A DNA stretch of 64,000 bases from JAUJNH01 sp038253125 (GTDB lineage: Bacteria; Actinomycetota; Acidimicrobiia; Acidimicrobiales; JAUJNH01): NCBI GenBank assembly GCA_038253125.1, contig JBBSHM010000001.1, positions 62,001-126,000 on the forward strand, read 5' to 3'. Position 1 is the first letter of the stretch. Each line of letters opens with the position of its first letter. The notes under the pieces are model-generated. The model had not been told where the DNA came from. It did not search any database and was given only the letters and a program-made list of their open reading frames with translations. The position numbers and the translations under genes are program-made. Positions 26,077 to 35,709 of the stretch are shown here, in pieces.

Positions 26077-27716
26077 CGGGTCTCGTTTCGGTTGGTTGTG
26101 CCGCGCCTTTCCGAACTCCCGGGGTAGGCGCCACCGAGGGCGCGGCCTTCGGGAGGGCGCATGTTGGGAGGGCGGCCTTCGTGAGGGCGCGTGTCGGGAG
26201 GGCGGCTGTCGGGAGGGCGGCTGTTGGGATCAGATGTCGCCCGGCGCAGGGCCTTGTCCGGGCGGACACCGTTGGGCAGCCCGGGCTGCTGACGACGCTG
26301 GGCCCAGAGGGCAAAGGCCACGTAGCTGCGCCATGGCCGCCACGCGTCGGATCGGGCCAGCAGGGCCCGGGTCTCGAGGCCGGTGAGACGGCGCAGGGTC
26401 AGGTCGGAGGCGGGGAAGGCGTCGGGGTCACCCCACGCCCGGGCGGCCACGATGGCTGCTGTCCACGGCCCGACGCCCGGCAGGTCGAGCAGGCGGCCCA
26501 TGGCCTCGTCCCGGTCCGCGGCGGGCGACAGGTCGAGGTACCCGTCGGCCACGGCGATCGAAAGCGAGGCGATGGTGGCCGCCCGGGCGGTGGTGAGGCC
26601 GATCCTCGTGAGATCAGCCGATGCCAATGCCGCCGGGTCCGGGAAGCGGGCGAAGAGGCCGCCGTCAGGGTGTGCAAGCGGCGGGCCGAAGGCGCGCACG
26701 AGGCGGCCGGCGAGGGTGGTGGCACCGGCCACCGAGACCTGCTGGCCGAGCACGGTCCGCACAGCCGCCTCGAAGCCGTTGGCGGCGCCGGGCAGGCGGA
26801 TGCCCGGGGTGGCCGCCAGGGCCGGGGCCAGGAGCGGATCGGCGCCCAGGACCTCGGCCACCGCCAGCGGGTCACAGTCGAGGTCGAAGAGGCGGCGGGC
26901 CAGCCCGACGAGCGGTCCGACGTGGCGAACGTCTTCCAGCCTCAGGTCGACGGTGAGCCCGGTGGCGTCGGGGGTGGCGGCCAGGACGCCGCCGTCCACA
27001 GTGCGCCGGTAGGTGCCGCCCACCACCTCCTCCACGCCCGGGGTGGCGTGGGCGGCCAGGAACGCCAGCACGGCCGAGCCGGCGAAGGGCAGGCGGGTGG
27101 CGAGCCGCAGCCGCAGGGCGCCGTGCCCGTCGCCCTGCGGGTCCGCTCGGCGCTGGCGCAGCAGCGACGGCGGCGAGCCGAATGCCGCGGCCATGGCGGC
27201 GTTGAAGCGACGGATGCTGGCGAAGCCGGCGGCGAAGGCGACCCGGGTGACGGGCAGGTCGGTCTGGTCGAGGAGCAGGCGGGCCAGGGCGAGTCGCCGG
27301 GTCGAGGAGACCTGGAGGGGGCCGGTCCCGAGCTCCTGGACGAACAGCCGCCGGAGTTGGCGCTCGCTGACGTGGAGGCGTCTGGCCAGGCCGGGGACCC
27401 CGCCGTCGGCGGCGGCGCCGTCGGCGATGAGCCGCACGGCCCGGGCCACCAGGTCGCCCCGGCGGTCCCAGCCCGGGTCACCGGGCGCCGACTCGGGTCG
27501 GCACCGCTTGCACGCCCGGAAGCCGGCTTCCTCGGCCGCCGCCGCGCAGGCGAAGAAGCGCACGCTGGTGGGCTTTGGCGTGCGGGCCGGGCACGACGGC
27601 CGGCAGTAGATCCCGGTTGTCACGACGGCGGTGCAGAACCGCCCGTCGAAGCGGGCGTCGCGGGCCTTCACGGCGCGGTAGCAGGCCTCGTGGTCAGCGA
27701 CGGCGGCGGCGGGCAC
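26073..27716 (-). CDS. Ada-AlkA fusion: methyl-phosphotriester sensor, AraC regulator and 3-methyladenine glycosylase
   Basis: About 547 residues from GTG 27716. The N-terminal Ada zinc domain (FDGRFCTAVVTTGIYCRPSC, ACKRCRPESAPG) repairs methylphosphotriesters and senses damage. An AraC-type HTH follows (VPGLARRLHVSERQLRRLF, VAFAAGFASIRRFNAA), then AlkA: AlkA_N, HhH motif LLDLPGVGPWTAAIVA with catalytic Asp in FPASDLTLRR. The tail has degenerate pentapeptides such as DSRPP and NMRPP. An earlier start at 27821 would add unlike sequence. It lies between tag and ogt. Confidence 0.92.
   Translation of the reverse strand: MPAAAVADHEACYRAVKARDARFDGRFCTAVVTTGIYCRPSCPARTPKPTSVRFFACAAAAEEAGFRACKRCRPESAPGDPGWDRRGDLVARAVRLIADGAAADGGVPGLARRLHVSERQLRRLFVQELGTGPLQVSSTRRLALARLLLDQTDLPVTRVAFAAGFASIRRFNAAMAAAFGSPPSLLRQRRADPQGDGHGALRLRLATRLPFAGSAVLAFLAAHATPGVEEVVGGTYRRTVDGGVLAATPDATGLTVDLRLEDVRHVGPLVGLARRLFDLDCDPLAVAEVLGADPLLAPALAATPGIRLPGAANGFEAAVRTVLGQQVSVAGATTLAGRLVRAFGPPLAHPDGGLFARFPDPAALASADLTRIGLTTARAATIASLSIAVADGYLDLSPAADRDEAMGRLLDLPGVGPWTAAIVAARAWGDPDAFPASDLTLRRLTGLETRALLARSDAWRPWRSYVAFALWAQRRQQPGLPNGVRPDKALRRATSDPNSRPPDSRPPDTRPHEGRPPNMRPPEGRALGGAYPGSSERRGTTNRNETR
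26151..26229. repeat. Five-copy 15-bp tandem repeat inside the Ada-AlkA C-terminus
   Basis: Units begin at 26151, 26166, 26181, 26196 and 26211, each close to GGGAGGGCGGCTGTC, with a partial sixth unit on either side. Because 15 bp is five codons, copy number can change without frameshift. On the coding strand the units give pentapeptides of the form xxRPP. Confidence 0.85.
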
Positions 27717-27827
27717 AGGACGATCGTCGCACGGCCCGATCGCTGGTGCTGGCCAGAATCGGCCATGGCGGTGGATCCAGGCAGTGACCGTCTCGCCATG
27801 TCTCGGGGCCGTCGTGCACACGGCGCA

Positions 27828-28427
27828 TCACGGGGCTCGAAGCGGTGGTGGGTCGGGGACCCAGCAGCCTTCCAGGTGGTCGTCGACGAAGCCGGCGGAC
27901 TGGAGGTGGGCGTAGGCCACCGTGGGCCCGATGAAGCGGAAGCCTCGCCGCCGCATCTCTTTGGCCAGGGCGGTTGACTCGGGGGTGAGCGCCGGGTAGT
28001 CGTCGTCGGCCCCCAGGCGGCGGGGGCGGGGCGGCGGCGCAAATGAGCTGAAGAGACCGTCGAGGGTCTCGCCCGCCGCCCACATGTCAAGGGTGGCCCG
28101 GGCGTTGGTGATGGCGGCCTCGCACTTGGCCCGGTGGCGCACGATCCCGGCGTCGGCCAGCAGCCGGTCGAGCTCGGCGGGCCCGTAGGCCGCCACCGTC
28201 TCGGGGTCGAACCCCTCGAAGGCCAGCTCGAAGGCCGGCCGCTTGCGCAGGATGGTGATCCATGACAGGCCGGCCTGGAAGCCTTCGAGGACGAGCAGGC
28301 CGTACAGCCGGCGGTCGTCGTGCAGCGGCCGCCCCCACTCGTGGTCGTGGTAGGCGACGTAGGTCGGGTCATCACCGCACCACCAGCAGCGGGCCCGGCC
28401 GTCGACACCGACCTCAACCGAACGCAC
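27828..28427 (-). CDS. tag: DNA-3-methyladenine glycosylase I
   Basis: 199 residues. RCWWCGDDPTYVAYHDHEWG at the N-terminus and HLEGCW at the C-terminus hold the Cys/His zinc ligands of Tag; GFQAGLSWITILRKRPAF is the base-recognition segment. It excises 3-methyladenine from DNA. The only in-frame start giving the N-terminus is GTG 28427, which lies inside an SOS-box-like palindrome. It is first in the minus-strand alkylation-repair block tag, ada-alkA, ogt. Confidence 0.92.
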   Translation of the reverse strand: MRSVEVGVDGRARCWWCGDDPTYVAYHDHEWGRPLHDDRRLYGLLVLEGFQAGLSWITILRKRPAFELAFEGFDPETVAAYGPAELDRLLADAGIVRHRAKCEAAITNARATLDMWAAGETLDGLFSSFAPPPRPRRLGADDDYPALTPESTALAKEMRRRGFRFIGPTVAYAHLQSAGFVDDHLEGCWVPDPPPLRAP

Positions 28428-28432
28428 GTTCG
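28419..28432. promoter_or_regulatory. LexA-type SOS box between tag and the radical SAM gene
   Basis: CGAACGCACGTTCG matches the actinobacterial/Gram-positive LexA pattern GAAC-N4-GTTC with an extra C and G on each side. It covers the tag start codon and lies 15 bp before the plus-strand ATG at 28447; TAGTCT at 28435-28440 could be the -10 of that gene. LexA bound here could repress the radical SAM gene, tag or both. Confidence 0.65.
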
Positions 28433-28446
28433 CTAGTCTAGGCGCG

Positions 28447-29502
28447 ATGCGGTGGCAGATCCAGGCCGAAGAGCCTCAGCAGGCGCTGTTCGCCGACGAG
28501 GCGCTGGTCGAGCGGCACGTGGGCTCCGGCGAGTTCCGGGGCATGGAGTTCCTCCACGTCAACGCCCGCACGGTGCTCAACCGGGTGGCTGGCGGCAGCC
28601 GCATGCCCTTCGAGTGGACGATCAACGCCTACCGGGGCTGCAGCCATGCCTGCTCGTACTGCTTCGCCCGGCCCACCCACGCCTACCTCGACCTCGGCAT
28701 CGGCGAGGACTTCGACCGCAAGATCGTGGTGAAGGTGAACGCTGTCGAGCGGCTACGGGCCGAGCTGGCCAGCCCGAGGTGGGGCGGCCACCACATCGCC
28801 ATGGGCACCAACACCGACCCGTATCAGCGCTGCGAGGCGAAGTTCCACCTGTACCAGGGCATCCTCGGCGTCCTGGCCGAGCGGGCCAACCCGTTCAGCC
28901 TCCTCACCAAGTCGACGCTGGTCCTGCGGGACCTCGACCTCCTGCGGGCGGCGGCCGCCGTAACCGACGTGCGGGTGAACCTGTCGATCGGCACCCTCGA
29001 CGAGGAGGTGTGGCGGGCCACCGAGCCGGGCGCCCCCCACCCGAGGCTCAGGATCGAGGCGGTCCGCCGCCTGAACGACGCAGGTGTGCCCTGCGGGGTG
29101 CTCGTGGCCCCGGTGATCCCCGGCCTGTCGGACGGCGAGGAGCAGCTGGACGAGGTCGTGCGGGCGGTGGTCGAGGCGGGTGCGGTCGGCGTGTCCAGCG
29201 TCGCCCTGCACCTGAAGCCGGGCACCAAGGACGTCTTCCTGGACCGGCTGGCGGAGAGCCACCCCGAGGCGGCGCCGGCCCTGGCCGCCCGCTACGACGG
29301 CCGCGCCTACCTGCCCAAGTCCGACCAGCAGGAGCTGGCGGCCCGGGTCAGGCGCCTTGTGTCCCGCCACCGTGCCCGCAGCACCTCGAGCGCCCGCGCT
29401 CGCTTCGTCACCGGCCCGAAGCAGCAGGGCCTGGGACCGGGTCGCGAGCCGGCGCCGGCGGCAAAGGCGCCCCCGGACGTCCAGCTGGCCTTCTTCACCT
29501 GA
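28447..29502 (+). CDS. Radical SAM protein, Rv2578c family
   Basis: 351 residues. The radical SAM cluster motif CSHACSYCFARPTH (Cx3Cx2C) is near residue 65, preceded by NRVAGGSRMPFEWTINAYRG and followed by HIAMGTNTDPYQRCEAKF. The family is annotated in mycobacteria as Rv2578c and is distantly related to spore photoproduct lyase; the substrate is unknown. It starts 19 bp from the divergent tag gene with an SOS box between, fitting a DNA-damage role (inference). The C-terminal 40 residues are Arg/Pro-rich and probably disordered. Confidence 0.85.
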   Translation: MRWQIQAEEPQQALFADEALVERHVGSGEFRGMEFLHVNARTVLNRVAGGSRMPFEWTINAYRGCSHACSYCFARPTHAYLDLGIGEDFDRKIVVKVNAVERLRAELASPRWGGHHIAMGTNTDPYQRCEAKFHLYQGILGVLAERANPFSLLTKSTLVLRDLDLLRAAAAVTDVRVNLSIGTLDEEVWRATEPGAPHPRLRIEAVRRLNDAGVPCGVLVAPVIPGLSDGEEQLDEVVRAVVEAGAVGVSSVALHLKPGTKDVFLDRLAESHPEAAPALAARYDGRAYLPKSDQQELAARVRRLVSRHRARSTSSARARFVTGPKQQGLGPGREPAPAAKAPPDVQLAFFT

Positions 29503-29515
29503 GCCGCAGGAGTGC

Positions 29516-29806
29516 TCAGGCCGAGGCGGTGACCGGCTGGTCGATCAGCTTGGCGTCGGCGATGAAGCCGCCGAAGGGGACGACGGCGCAGAGGAGAGTG
29601 AGCAGGGTGCGCTTGAGGCGCCACTTCTCGTCCGTGGCGACGAGGATCACCAGCGCTACGTAGGTGAGGAACAGCACGCCATGCACCGGGCCCATCACCT
29701 TGACGCCGGCCTCGGTGTGGCCGGTCTCCTTGACCACGGTTGCGGCCAGCAGCACCAGGAAGCTGACCGCTTCGACGATGGCCACGATCTTCAGTGTGCT
29801 CTTCAC
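29516..29806 (-). CDS. DUF3817 small membrane protein
   Basis: 96 residues with three predicted helices (IVAIVEAVSFLVLLAATVV, GVLFLTYVALVILVA, LLTLLCAVVPFGGFIADAKL). The pattern EAVSFL, GPVHGVLF and PFGGFIAD is that of DUF3817, a small actinobacterial integral membrane family of unknown function. ATG at 29806; its stop is 13 bp from the stop of the convergent radical SAM gene. Confidence 0.83.
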   Translation of the reverse strand: MKSTLKIVAIVEAVSFLVLLAATVVKETGHTEAGVKVMGPVHGVLFLTYVALVILVATDEKWRLKRTLLTLLCAVVPFGGFIADAKLIDQPVTASA

Positions 29807-29950
29807 GGTTGCAGGATGTCACCCCCGGCGCTGGCATCCAAGGCGGCCCCAGCAGGTCGGTGCCGCTGACCGCCGGTCCTGGCGGTCCAGAGGTGGTCCA
29901 GGGCTCCTGGCCGGGGTTGAGGCCGGCGCCCAACGGGTATAGCCCAGGGT

Positions 29951-30181
29951 GTGCATTCGATCGCTTTGAGAGGAACGTCCGCTCTGGAGGACAACGTCGC
30001 CGATGATGCGCTGTTGACCCCGGCCGAGGTGGCGAGCCTGTTCCGGGTCAGCCCGAAGACGGTCACGCGCTGGGCGAGGGCCGGCAAGCTGACGGCGCGC
30101 AAGACGCTGGGCGGCCATCGGCGCTTCCGGGCCGGCGAGGTGCGCACGGCGCTGGCTGGCGCCGAGGAACAGGTGGGCTAG
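29951..30181 (+). CDS. BldC-like MerR/excisionase-type DNA-binding protein
   Basis: 76 residues. The core LLTPAEVASLFRVSPKTVTR plus WARAGKLTARKTLGGHRRFR is nearly the BldC consensus, a single-domain winged helix-turn-helix regulator that binds direct repeats and controls development in Streptomyces. It has no effector domain. GTG 29951 is the first start in frame; TTG 29966 is possible. In many actinobacteria bldC is adjacent to the bS22 gene, which here is 30 kb away. Confidence 0.87.
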   Translation: MHSIALRGTSALEDNVADDALLTPAEVASLFRVSPKTVTRWARAGKLTARKTLGGHRRFRAGEVRTALAGAEEQVG

Positions 30182-30554
30182 CTGCTAGCAGGCGGTGTTG
30201 CACGACCAGGCGGGTGCGCCAGCTCGACCTGCCGCCGGGGGTGTGTCCGCTCGAACGGGCTGGCGTGGAAGGTGCCGGGCGGCAGCGGGTACGTCAACGC
30301 GGCCGACCTCGCCGTGGTCGCCGCCGGCTGGACCTTCGACGCGGAGCGGATCACCACTGCCGTCGGCGCCATCGAGATGGTCATCGGCGACCAACGGGTC
30401 CGCCTCGACCGCACCGGCTGGCCAACCATCTCGGCCTGAGCGCCAGGGCCCGGGGGCGGTGACCGAAGAAGCTGGCGGCGGGGACATCACGGGCGTTCCA
30501 GGCGCGTCAACTCGGCCGCCGGCCCATCGACGGGCAACGCCTCGGGGCACACGT
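30182..30554 (+). other. Gap with no confident gene; one possible short frame
   Basis: The bldC frame stays open for 85 codons after its TAG. Its second half (GTG 30272 to TGA 30439: VPGGSGYVNAADLAVVAAG, IEMVIGDQRVRLDRTG) looks protein-like but has no ribosome-binding site and no recognised family. It could be a short gene, a remnant of a longer BldC-like protein or chance. The rest, 30440-30554, shows nothing. Confidence 0.3.
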
Positions 30555-31514
30555 TCAGGTCTCCAGGACGACCTTTCCGAGCTTGGCGCCGGCGGCGAAG
30601 CGCTCGTAGGCCTCGGCAGCCTGCTCCAGGCGGAAGGTGGCGGCCACCGGCACCCTCAGGGCGCCAGCGGCGAGCGCCGGCAGGACGTGACGTTCGATGA
30701 GGCGGGCGGCGTCGGCCTTGTCCTCGAGAGGTCGGCCGCGCAGGGTCGAACCGTGGATGCGGCCTCGCTTGCCCATCAGGGCCATCAGGTCGACCTCAGC
30801 CCGGCTGCCGCTGCCAGCCACGCCGATGACCGAGATCCTCCCGCCCGTGGCGAGCACCCGCAGGTTCCCGGGCAGGTTGCCGGCGCCGACGAGCTCCAGG
30901 ATGACGTCGTAGGGGCCGCCGTCCTCGAAGTCCGCCGGGTTGACCGCCTGCACCCAGCCGCGGGGTCCGCCGAGCCTGACGACATCGCCTCGCAGGTCGG
31001 GGTTGCGCACAGTGGCCGTCACCCGGGCTCCGGCCAGCGCCGCCAGCTGCACGGCGGCTGTGCCGACGCCGCCGGCCCCGCCGTGCACCAGCACGTGCTC
31101 GCCCATGGCCAGGCCGCACTGGGTGAACAGGGCATCATGGGCGGTGGTGAACACCTCGGGGAAGCCCCCGGCCTCGCTCCATCGCAGCCCGGTCGGCACG
31201 GGCACCAGGCACCGCTCGTGCACCGCGCACCGCTCGGCCTGCCCGCCGCCGCCCACCACCCCCATCACCTTGTCGCCGACGGCGAAGCGGCGGGCGCCGG
31301 GACCCACCGCCTCGACCTCGCCAGCCAGCTCGAGGCCCGGGATGTCGGGCGGTGAGCCGGGCGGGGCCGGATAGCCGCCCCTGGCCTGAAGCAGGTCGGC
31401 ACCGTTCAGACCGGCCGCCTTCACCCGCACGACGACCTCGGTGGCGGCGGGGACAGGGTCAGGCCGCTCCTGCAGTTCGACCTGGCCCTCACCAACGCAA
31501 ACGACGGCAAGCAT
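30555..31514 (-). CDS. Quinone oxidoreductase-like NADPH-dependent MDR protein
   Basis: 319 residues. The medium-chain reductase pattern is complete: GLNGADLLQARGGYP, PGLELAGEVEAVGPG, NADPH-binding VLVHGGAGGVGTAAVQLAAL and the C-terminal LEQAAEAYERFAAGAKLGKV. Zinc-binding cysteines of alcohol dehydrogenases are absent, so it is a QOR/PIG3-type reductase of quinones or enones. ATG at 31514; it lies 18 bp downstream of the NHLRC2-like gene on the same strand. Confidence 0.87.
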   Translation of the reverse strand: MLAVVCVGEGQVELQERPDPVPAATEVVVRVKAAGLNGADLLQARGGYPAPPGSPPDIPGLELAGEVEAVGPGARRFAVGDKVMGVVGGGGQAERCAVHERCLVPVPTGLRWSEAGGFPEVFTTAHDALFTQCGLAMGEHVLVHGGAGGVGTAAVQLAALAGARVTATVRNPDLRGDVVRLGGPRGWVQAVNPADFEDGGPYDVILELVGAGNLPGNLRVLATGGRISVIGVAGSGSRAEVDLMALMGKRGRIHGSTLRGRPLEDKADAARLIERHVLPALAAGALRVPVAATFRLEQAAEAYERFAAGAKLGKVVLET

Positions 31515-31532
31515 GAACGTCTCCTCGGTTCT

Positions 31533-32879
31533 CTACGTCTGCTTCGGGCGGTGGATCGCCAGCGGGTTGACGGTGTCGGCGCCGACGTCGATCAGGACCA
31601 CCCGGTGGTTCCCGGTGTCGGCCACGACGAGGCGACCGTCGGCCAGCACGTCGAGCCCACCAGGCTCGCACAACCCCGCCACCGGTAGCGTGCGGATCTC
31701 GCCGTCCACCCCGGACCACAGGCGCACCGAAGAGTTGAACGTGTCGGCCACATACACGCTGGTGCCGTCGGGGGCACAGGCCACGCCTTCGGGGTGCTGG
31801 AGCCGGGCGCTGGCGATGGGGCCGTCAACGTTACCCCAGGTGGAGGTGTTGCGCCCGAGCAGCGTCGCCACCCGGTGCTGGCCGTCGACGACCCGAAGGG
31901 CCGACGACTGGGCGTCGACAAGGAACAGCCCGAGCGCACCGGTGGCCAGTCCCGACGGCTGGGCGAGCAGGGCCCACAGGCCGTAGCCGTCCTCCAGCCC
32001 CTCTCGCCCCGTGCCCGCCTCCACCGCGGCCGGGCCGTCGGGGGCGATGGCCCAGATCTGGTGCCGACCGGCTTCGGCCACGAAGACGGTGCCGTCGGAG
32101 GCCACGGCGACGTCGGAGGGTGATGCCACCTCGGCGAGCACCGTCTGGCGTTCGCCCCCCGTCGTGATCCTGAGGACCCGGTCGGCGTCGCGCTCGCACA
32201 CGAGGATGGAGCCGTCGGTCATGGCTCTCACGCCCGTCGGGCCGCGAAGATCGTCATGCTCGGCCACGATGGCGCCCTCGAGGCTGACCACCAGGACCCG
32301 GTCATGCCCGGTGTCGGCCACCACCAGGCCTTCAGGGTGGACAGCCACCTTCGCCGGCCACGCCAGCTCGGACATGGAGCCGGAGCCTGAGCCGGAGTGT
32401 GGGCTTGTTTCACCGGGCAGTGGCGTCACCGGACGCCCAGATCGACCGGCCAGGGTGGCCGCAACCGCCTGCTCCAAGGCCGGACCGGTCCCCTCGCCCT
32501 TGGTCGAGCCCACCACGTAGCCGTCCTGGTCGACCACCACCACGGTGGGCCAGATGCGAACTCCATATCGTTTCGCCGTGGCGCCGTCGGGGTCATCGAC
32601 GACGGGGTGGGTGATCCGCAGCCGCTCAACCGAGCGCCCCAGCGCCGCCTCCTGGCGCTCGGCGTCGAATCGCGGCGTCCGCACACCGATCAACACGACC
32701 TCCCCCCCCGAACGGCCCTCGAGCCCCCGCAGCTCGCCCACCAACCGCTCACAGCTAACCGATGATCCCGTGAAGAAGTGCAGGACCACGACCCGCCCCT
32801 GCAAACCCGCCATCGACAGCGGCTCCGCCACGTTCGCCCAAGCCCCCCCGGAGATCTCCGGGGCATGAATGCGCGCCAC
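31533..32879 (-). CDS. Thioredoxin-fold plus NHL beta-propeller protein, NHLRC2-like
   Basis: About 448 residues. The first 160 are a thioredoxin/TlpA-like domain (GRVVVLHFFTGSSVSCERLV, RYGVRIWPTVVVVDQDGYVV) in which only one Cys of the usual CxxC remains. The rest are NHL repeats (PSDVAVASDGTVFVAEAGRH, HPEGVACAPDGTSVYVADTF, LADGRLVVADTGNHRVVLI). This order is that of animal NHLRC2 and its bacterial relatives, of unclear role. GTG 32879 is preferred; the ATG at 32948 would share bases with the divergent fumC start. Confidence 0.83.
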   Translation of the reverse strand: MARIHAPEISGGAWANVAEPLSMAGLQGRVVVLHFFTGSSVSCERLVGELRGLEGRSGGEVVLIGVRTPRFDAERQEAALGRSVERLRITHPVVDDPDGATAKRYGVRIWPTVVVVDQDGYVVGSTKGEGTGPALEQAVAATLAGRSGRPVTPLPGETSPHSGSGSGSMSELAWPAKVAVHPEGLVVADTGHDRVLVVSLEGAIVAEHDDLRGPTGVRAMTDGSILVCERDADRVLRITTGGERQTVLAEVASPSDVAVASDGTVFVAEAGRHQIWAIAPDGPAAVEAGTGREGLEDGYGLWALLAQPSGLATGALGLFLVDAQSSALRVVDGQHRVATLLGRNTSTWGNVDGPIASARLQHPEGVACAPDGTSVYVADTFNSSVRLWSGVDGEIRTLPVAGLCEPGGLDVLADGRLVVADTGNHRVVLIDVGADTVNPLAIHRPKQT

Positions 32880-32946
32880 AGGCGGCGACCCTATGGGAAC
32901 GGCCCGGACGGCCCGCCCGAGCCGGCGTTCAGTACCGTCGCGAGCC

Positions 32947-34325
<1,379 letters not shown>

Positions 34326-34329
<4 letters not shown>

Positions 34330-34808
34330 ACGGGGCTGCCGGCGAAGGGGGCCGGGTCCTTGGCGCCCGGCACCACCGGTGCGCTCCAGCGGGTGACCTC
34401 GGCCACCTTCTCGGTGACCTTGCGCCAGTCGCCCGGCTGCCAGCCCTCGGCGCTCTGGAAGACCGTGCCGTCCATGCCGAGGAAGATCAGCGCCGGCAGC
34501 TCCTTCAGCCCGAAGCCCTTGACCACGCTGCGGTCGGCGTCGACGAAGACCCGGAACTGCGAGGCGTGCGGACCGAGCCAGAGCCGGGCGTCGGCCGGGC
34601 CGGCGGTGACGAGGACGGCGACGCGGACGTCGGCCTGCTCAAAGGTGCTCAGGAGCCGGGTGGCGGTGGGCAGCAGCCAGCTGGACTGCTCTTCGTAAGG
34701 ATCGAAGGCGGCGAGCAGCAGGTGGAACGTGGTGAGCAGCTCGCGGATGGTCCGGGGCCGCCCGCCGAGCGGCGTGAGCATGAGGTCCGCCGGGGGGTCC
34801 GTTGCCAC
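34326..34808 (-). CDS. Thioredoxin-like fold protein, hypothetical
   Basis: About 160 residues from GTG 34808 (VATDPPADLMLTPLGGRPRT). The middle (DVRVAVLVTAGPADARLWLG, FRVFVDADRSVVKGFGLKEL, ALIFLGMDGTVFQSAEGWQ) follows a thioredoxin-like beta-alpha-beta order, with the Pro before a strand, but there is no CxxC. A redox role is therefore unlikely; it may be a binding protein. It is divergent from the eIF2B-like gene and convergent with fumC, overlapping it by 3 bp. Confidence 0.7.
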
Positions 34809-34874
34809 TGCGCAGCAGAATAGGGGGCAGCCCGGTTCGCCCAGCAAATGCAAGGTGGCAGGTACCTTCGCTCT

Positions 34875-35693
34875 GTGCACCCGATCGAGCGGCTGCGCCA
34901 CGTTGCCCGGGCCGGCGGGCTCGACCTGGTCGAGCTCGTCCAGGAAGCGGCGCTGGCCCTGGCCGGCTTCTCCGACGATCCGGCGGCCCTGGTCACCGCC
35001 TGTCGCAGCCTGGTGGACCGCCACCCCGCGGCCGGTCCGCTGTGGTCGCTCGCCGCCCGCGTCCTCACCGCGGGGGACCCGGCCGAGGAGGCGTGGCGGG
35101 TCGTCGAGGAGACCGAGTCGGACCCGACGCCGGGCGCCCTGTACCGCAGCGTGGCCGACGCCGCCCAGGTCCTGAGCGTCGGCTGGTCGCCCACGGTGGC
35201 CTCCGCCCTGGCTCGCCGGGGCGACTGCCGCATCCTGGTGATCGACGCCACCGGCGCCTTCTCCTACGCGTCCGGTGACCTGCGGCGCCGCGGCGTCGAC
35301 GTCGAAGAGGTCCCCGAGTGGGGGACCGGGGCGGCGGCCGGGGCGGCTGACGTGGTGCTGTTCGAGGCGCAGGCCATGGGTGGCGACGCCCTGGTGGCGG
35401 TGAGCGGTTCCCGGGCGGCCGCCGCGGTGGCGTCGGCTGCAGGCCGGCCGGTGTGGGCGGTGGCGCCCGCGGGCCGGGTGCTGCCGGCCGGGCTGTGGCA
35501 GGTGCTCGCTCAGCGGGTCGCCTCCGCCCCCGAGCCATGGCTGGAGCCGGACGAGCTCGTTCCTCTCGGCCTCGTCTCGGGTGTCGTGCGGGCCGACGGG
35601 CTGCGGGATCCGGCCGACGCCGTGGCCGACCCCGACTGCCCGTTCGCGCCTGAGCTGGTACGCCCTCTCGACGCTCCCGGCAGCCACCGCTGA
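34875..35693 (+). CDS. eIF2B/MtnA-like (ISOCOT-fold) protein
   Basis: 272 residues. A helical N-terminal half is followed by GDCRILVIDATGAFSYASGD, ADVVLFEAQAMGGDAL and VASAAGRPVWAVAPAG, the pattern of eIF2B-alpha/methylthioribose-1-phosphate isomerase proteins (GADxVxxDG, then the xxPFYVxAP strand). The motif is partly degenerate; the Cys and Asp of MtnA are not obvious, so the reaction cannot be assigned. GTG 34875; AAGGTGG lies about 15 nt upstream. Confidence 0.65.
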   Translation: MHPIERLRHVARAGGLDLVELVQEAALALAGFSDDPAALVTACRSLVDRHPAAGPLWSLAARVLTAGDPAEEAWRVVEETESDPTPGALYRSVADAAQVLSVGWSPTVASALARRGDCRILVIDATGAFSYASGDLRRRGVDVEEVPEWGTGAAAGAADVVLFEAQAMGGDALVAVSGSRAAAAVASAAGRPVWAVAPAGRVLPAGLWQVLAQRVASAPEPWLEPDELVPLGLVSGVVRADGLRDPADAVADPDCPFAPELVRPLDAPGSHR

Positions 35694-35709
35694 AACCGAG
35701 TGGGGTCGG

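Noticed and set aside
26181..27977. 598-codon plus-strand frame opposite ada-alkA
   Set aside because: Gly/Arg-rich shadow; the minus strand has complete Ada, AraC and AlkA motifs.
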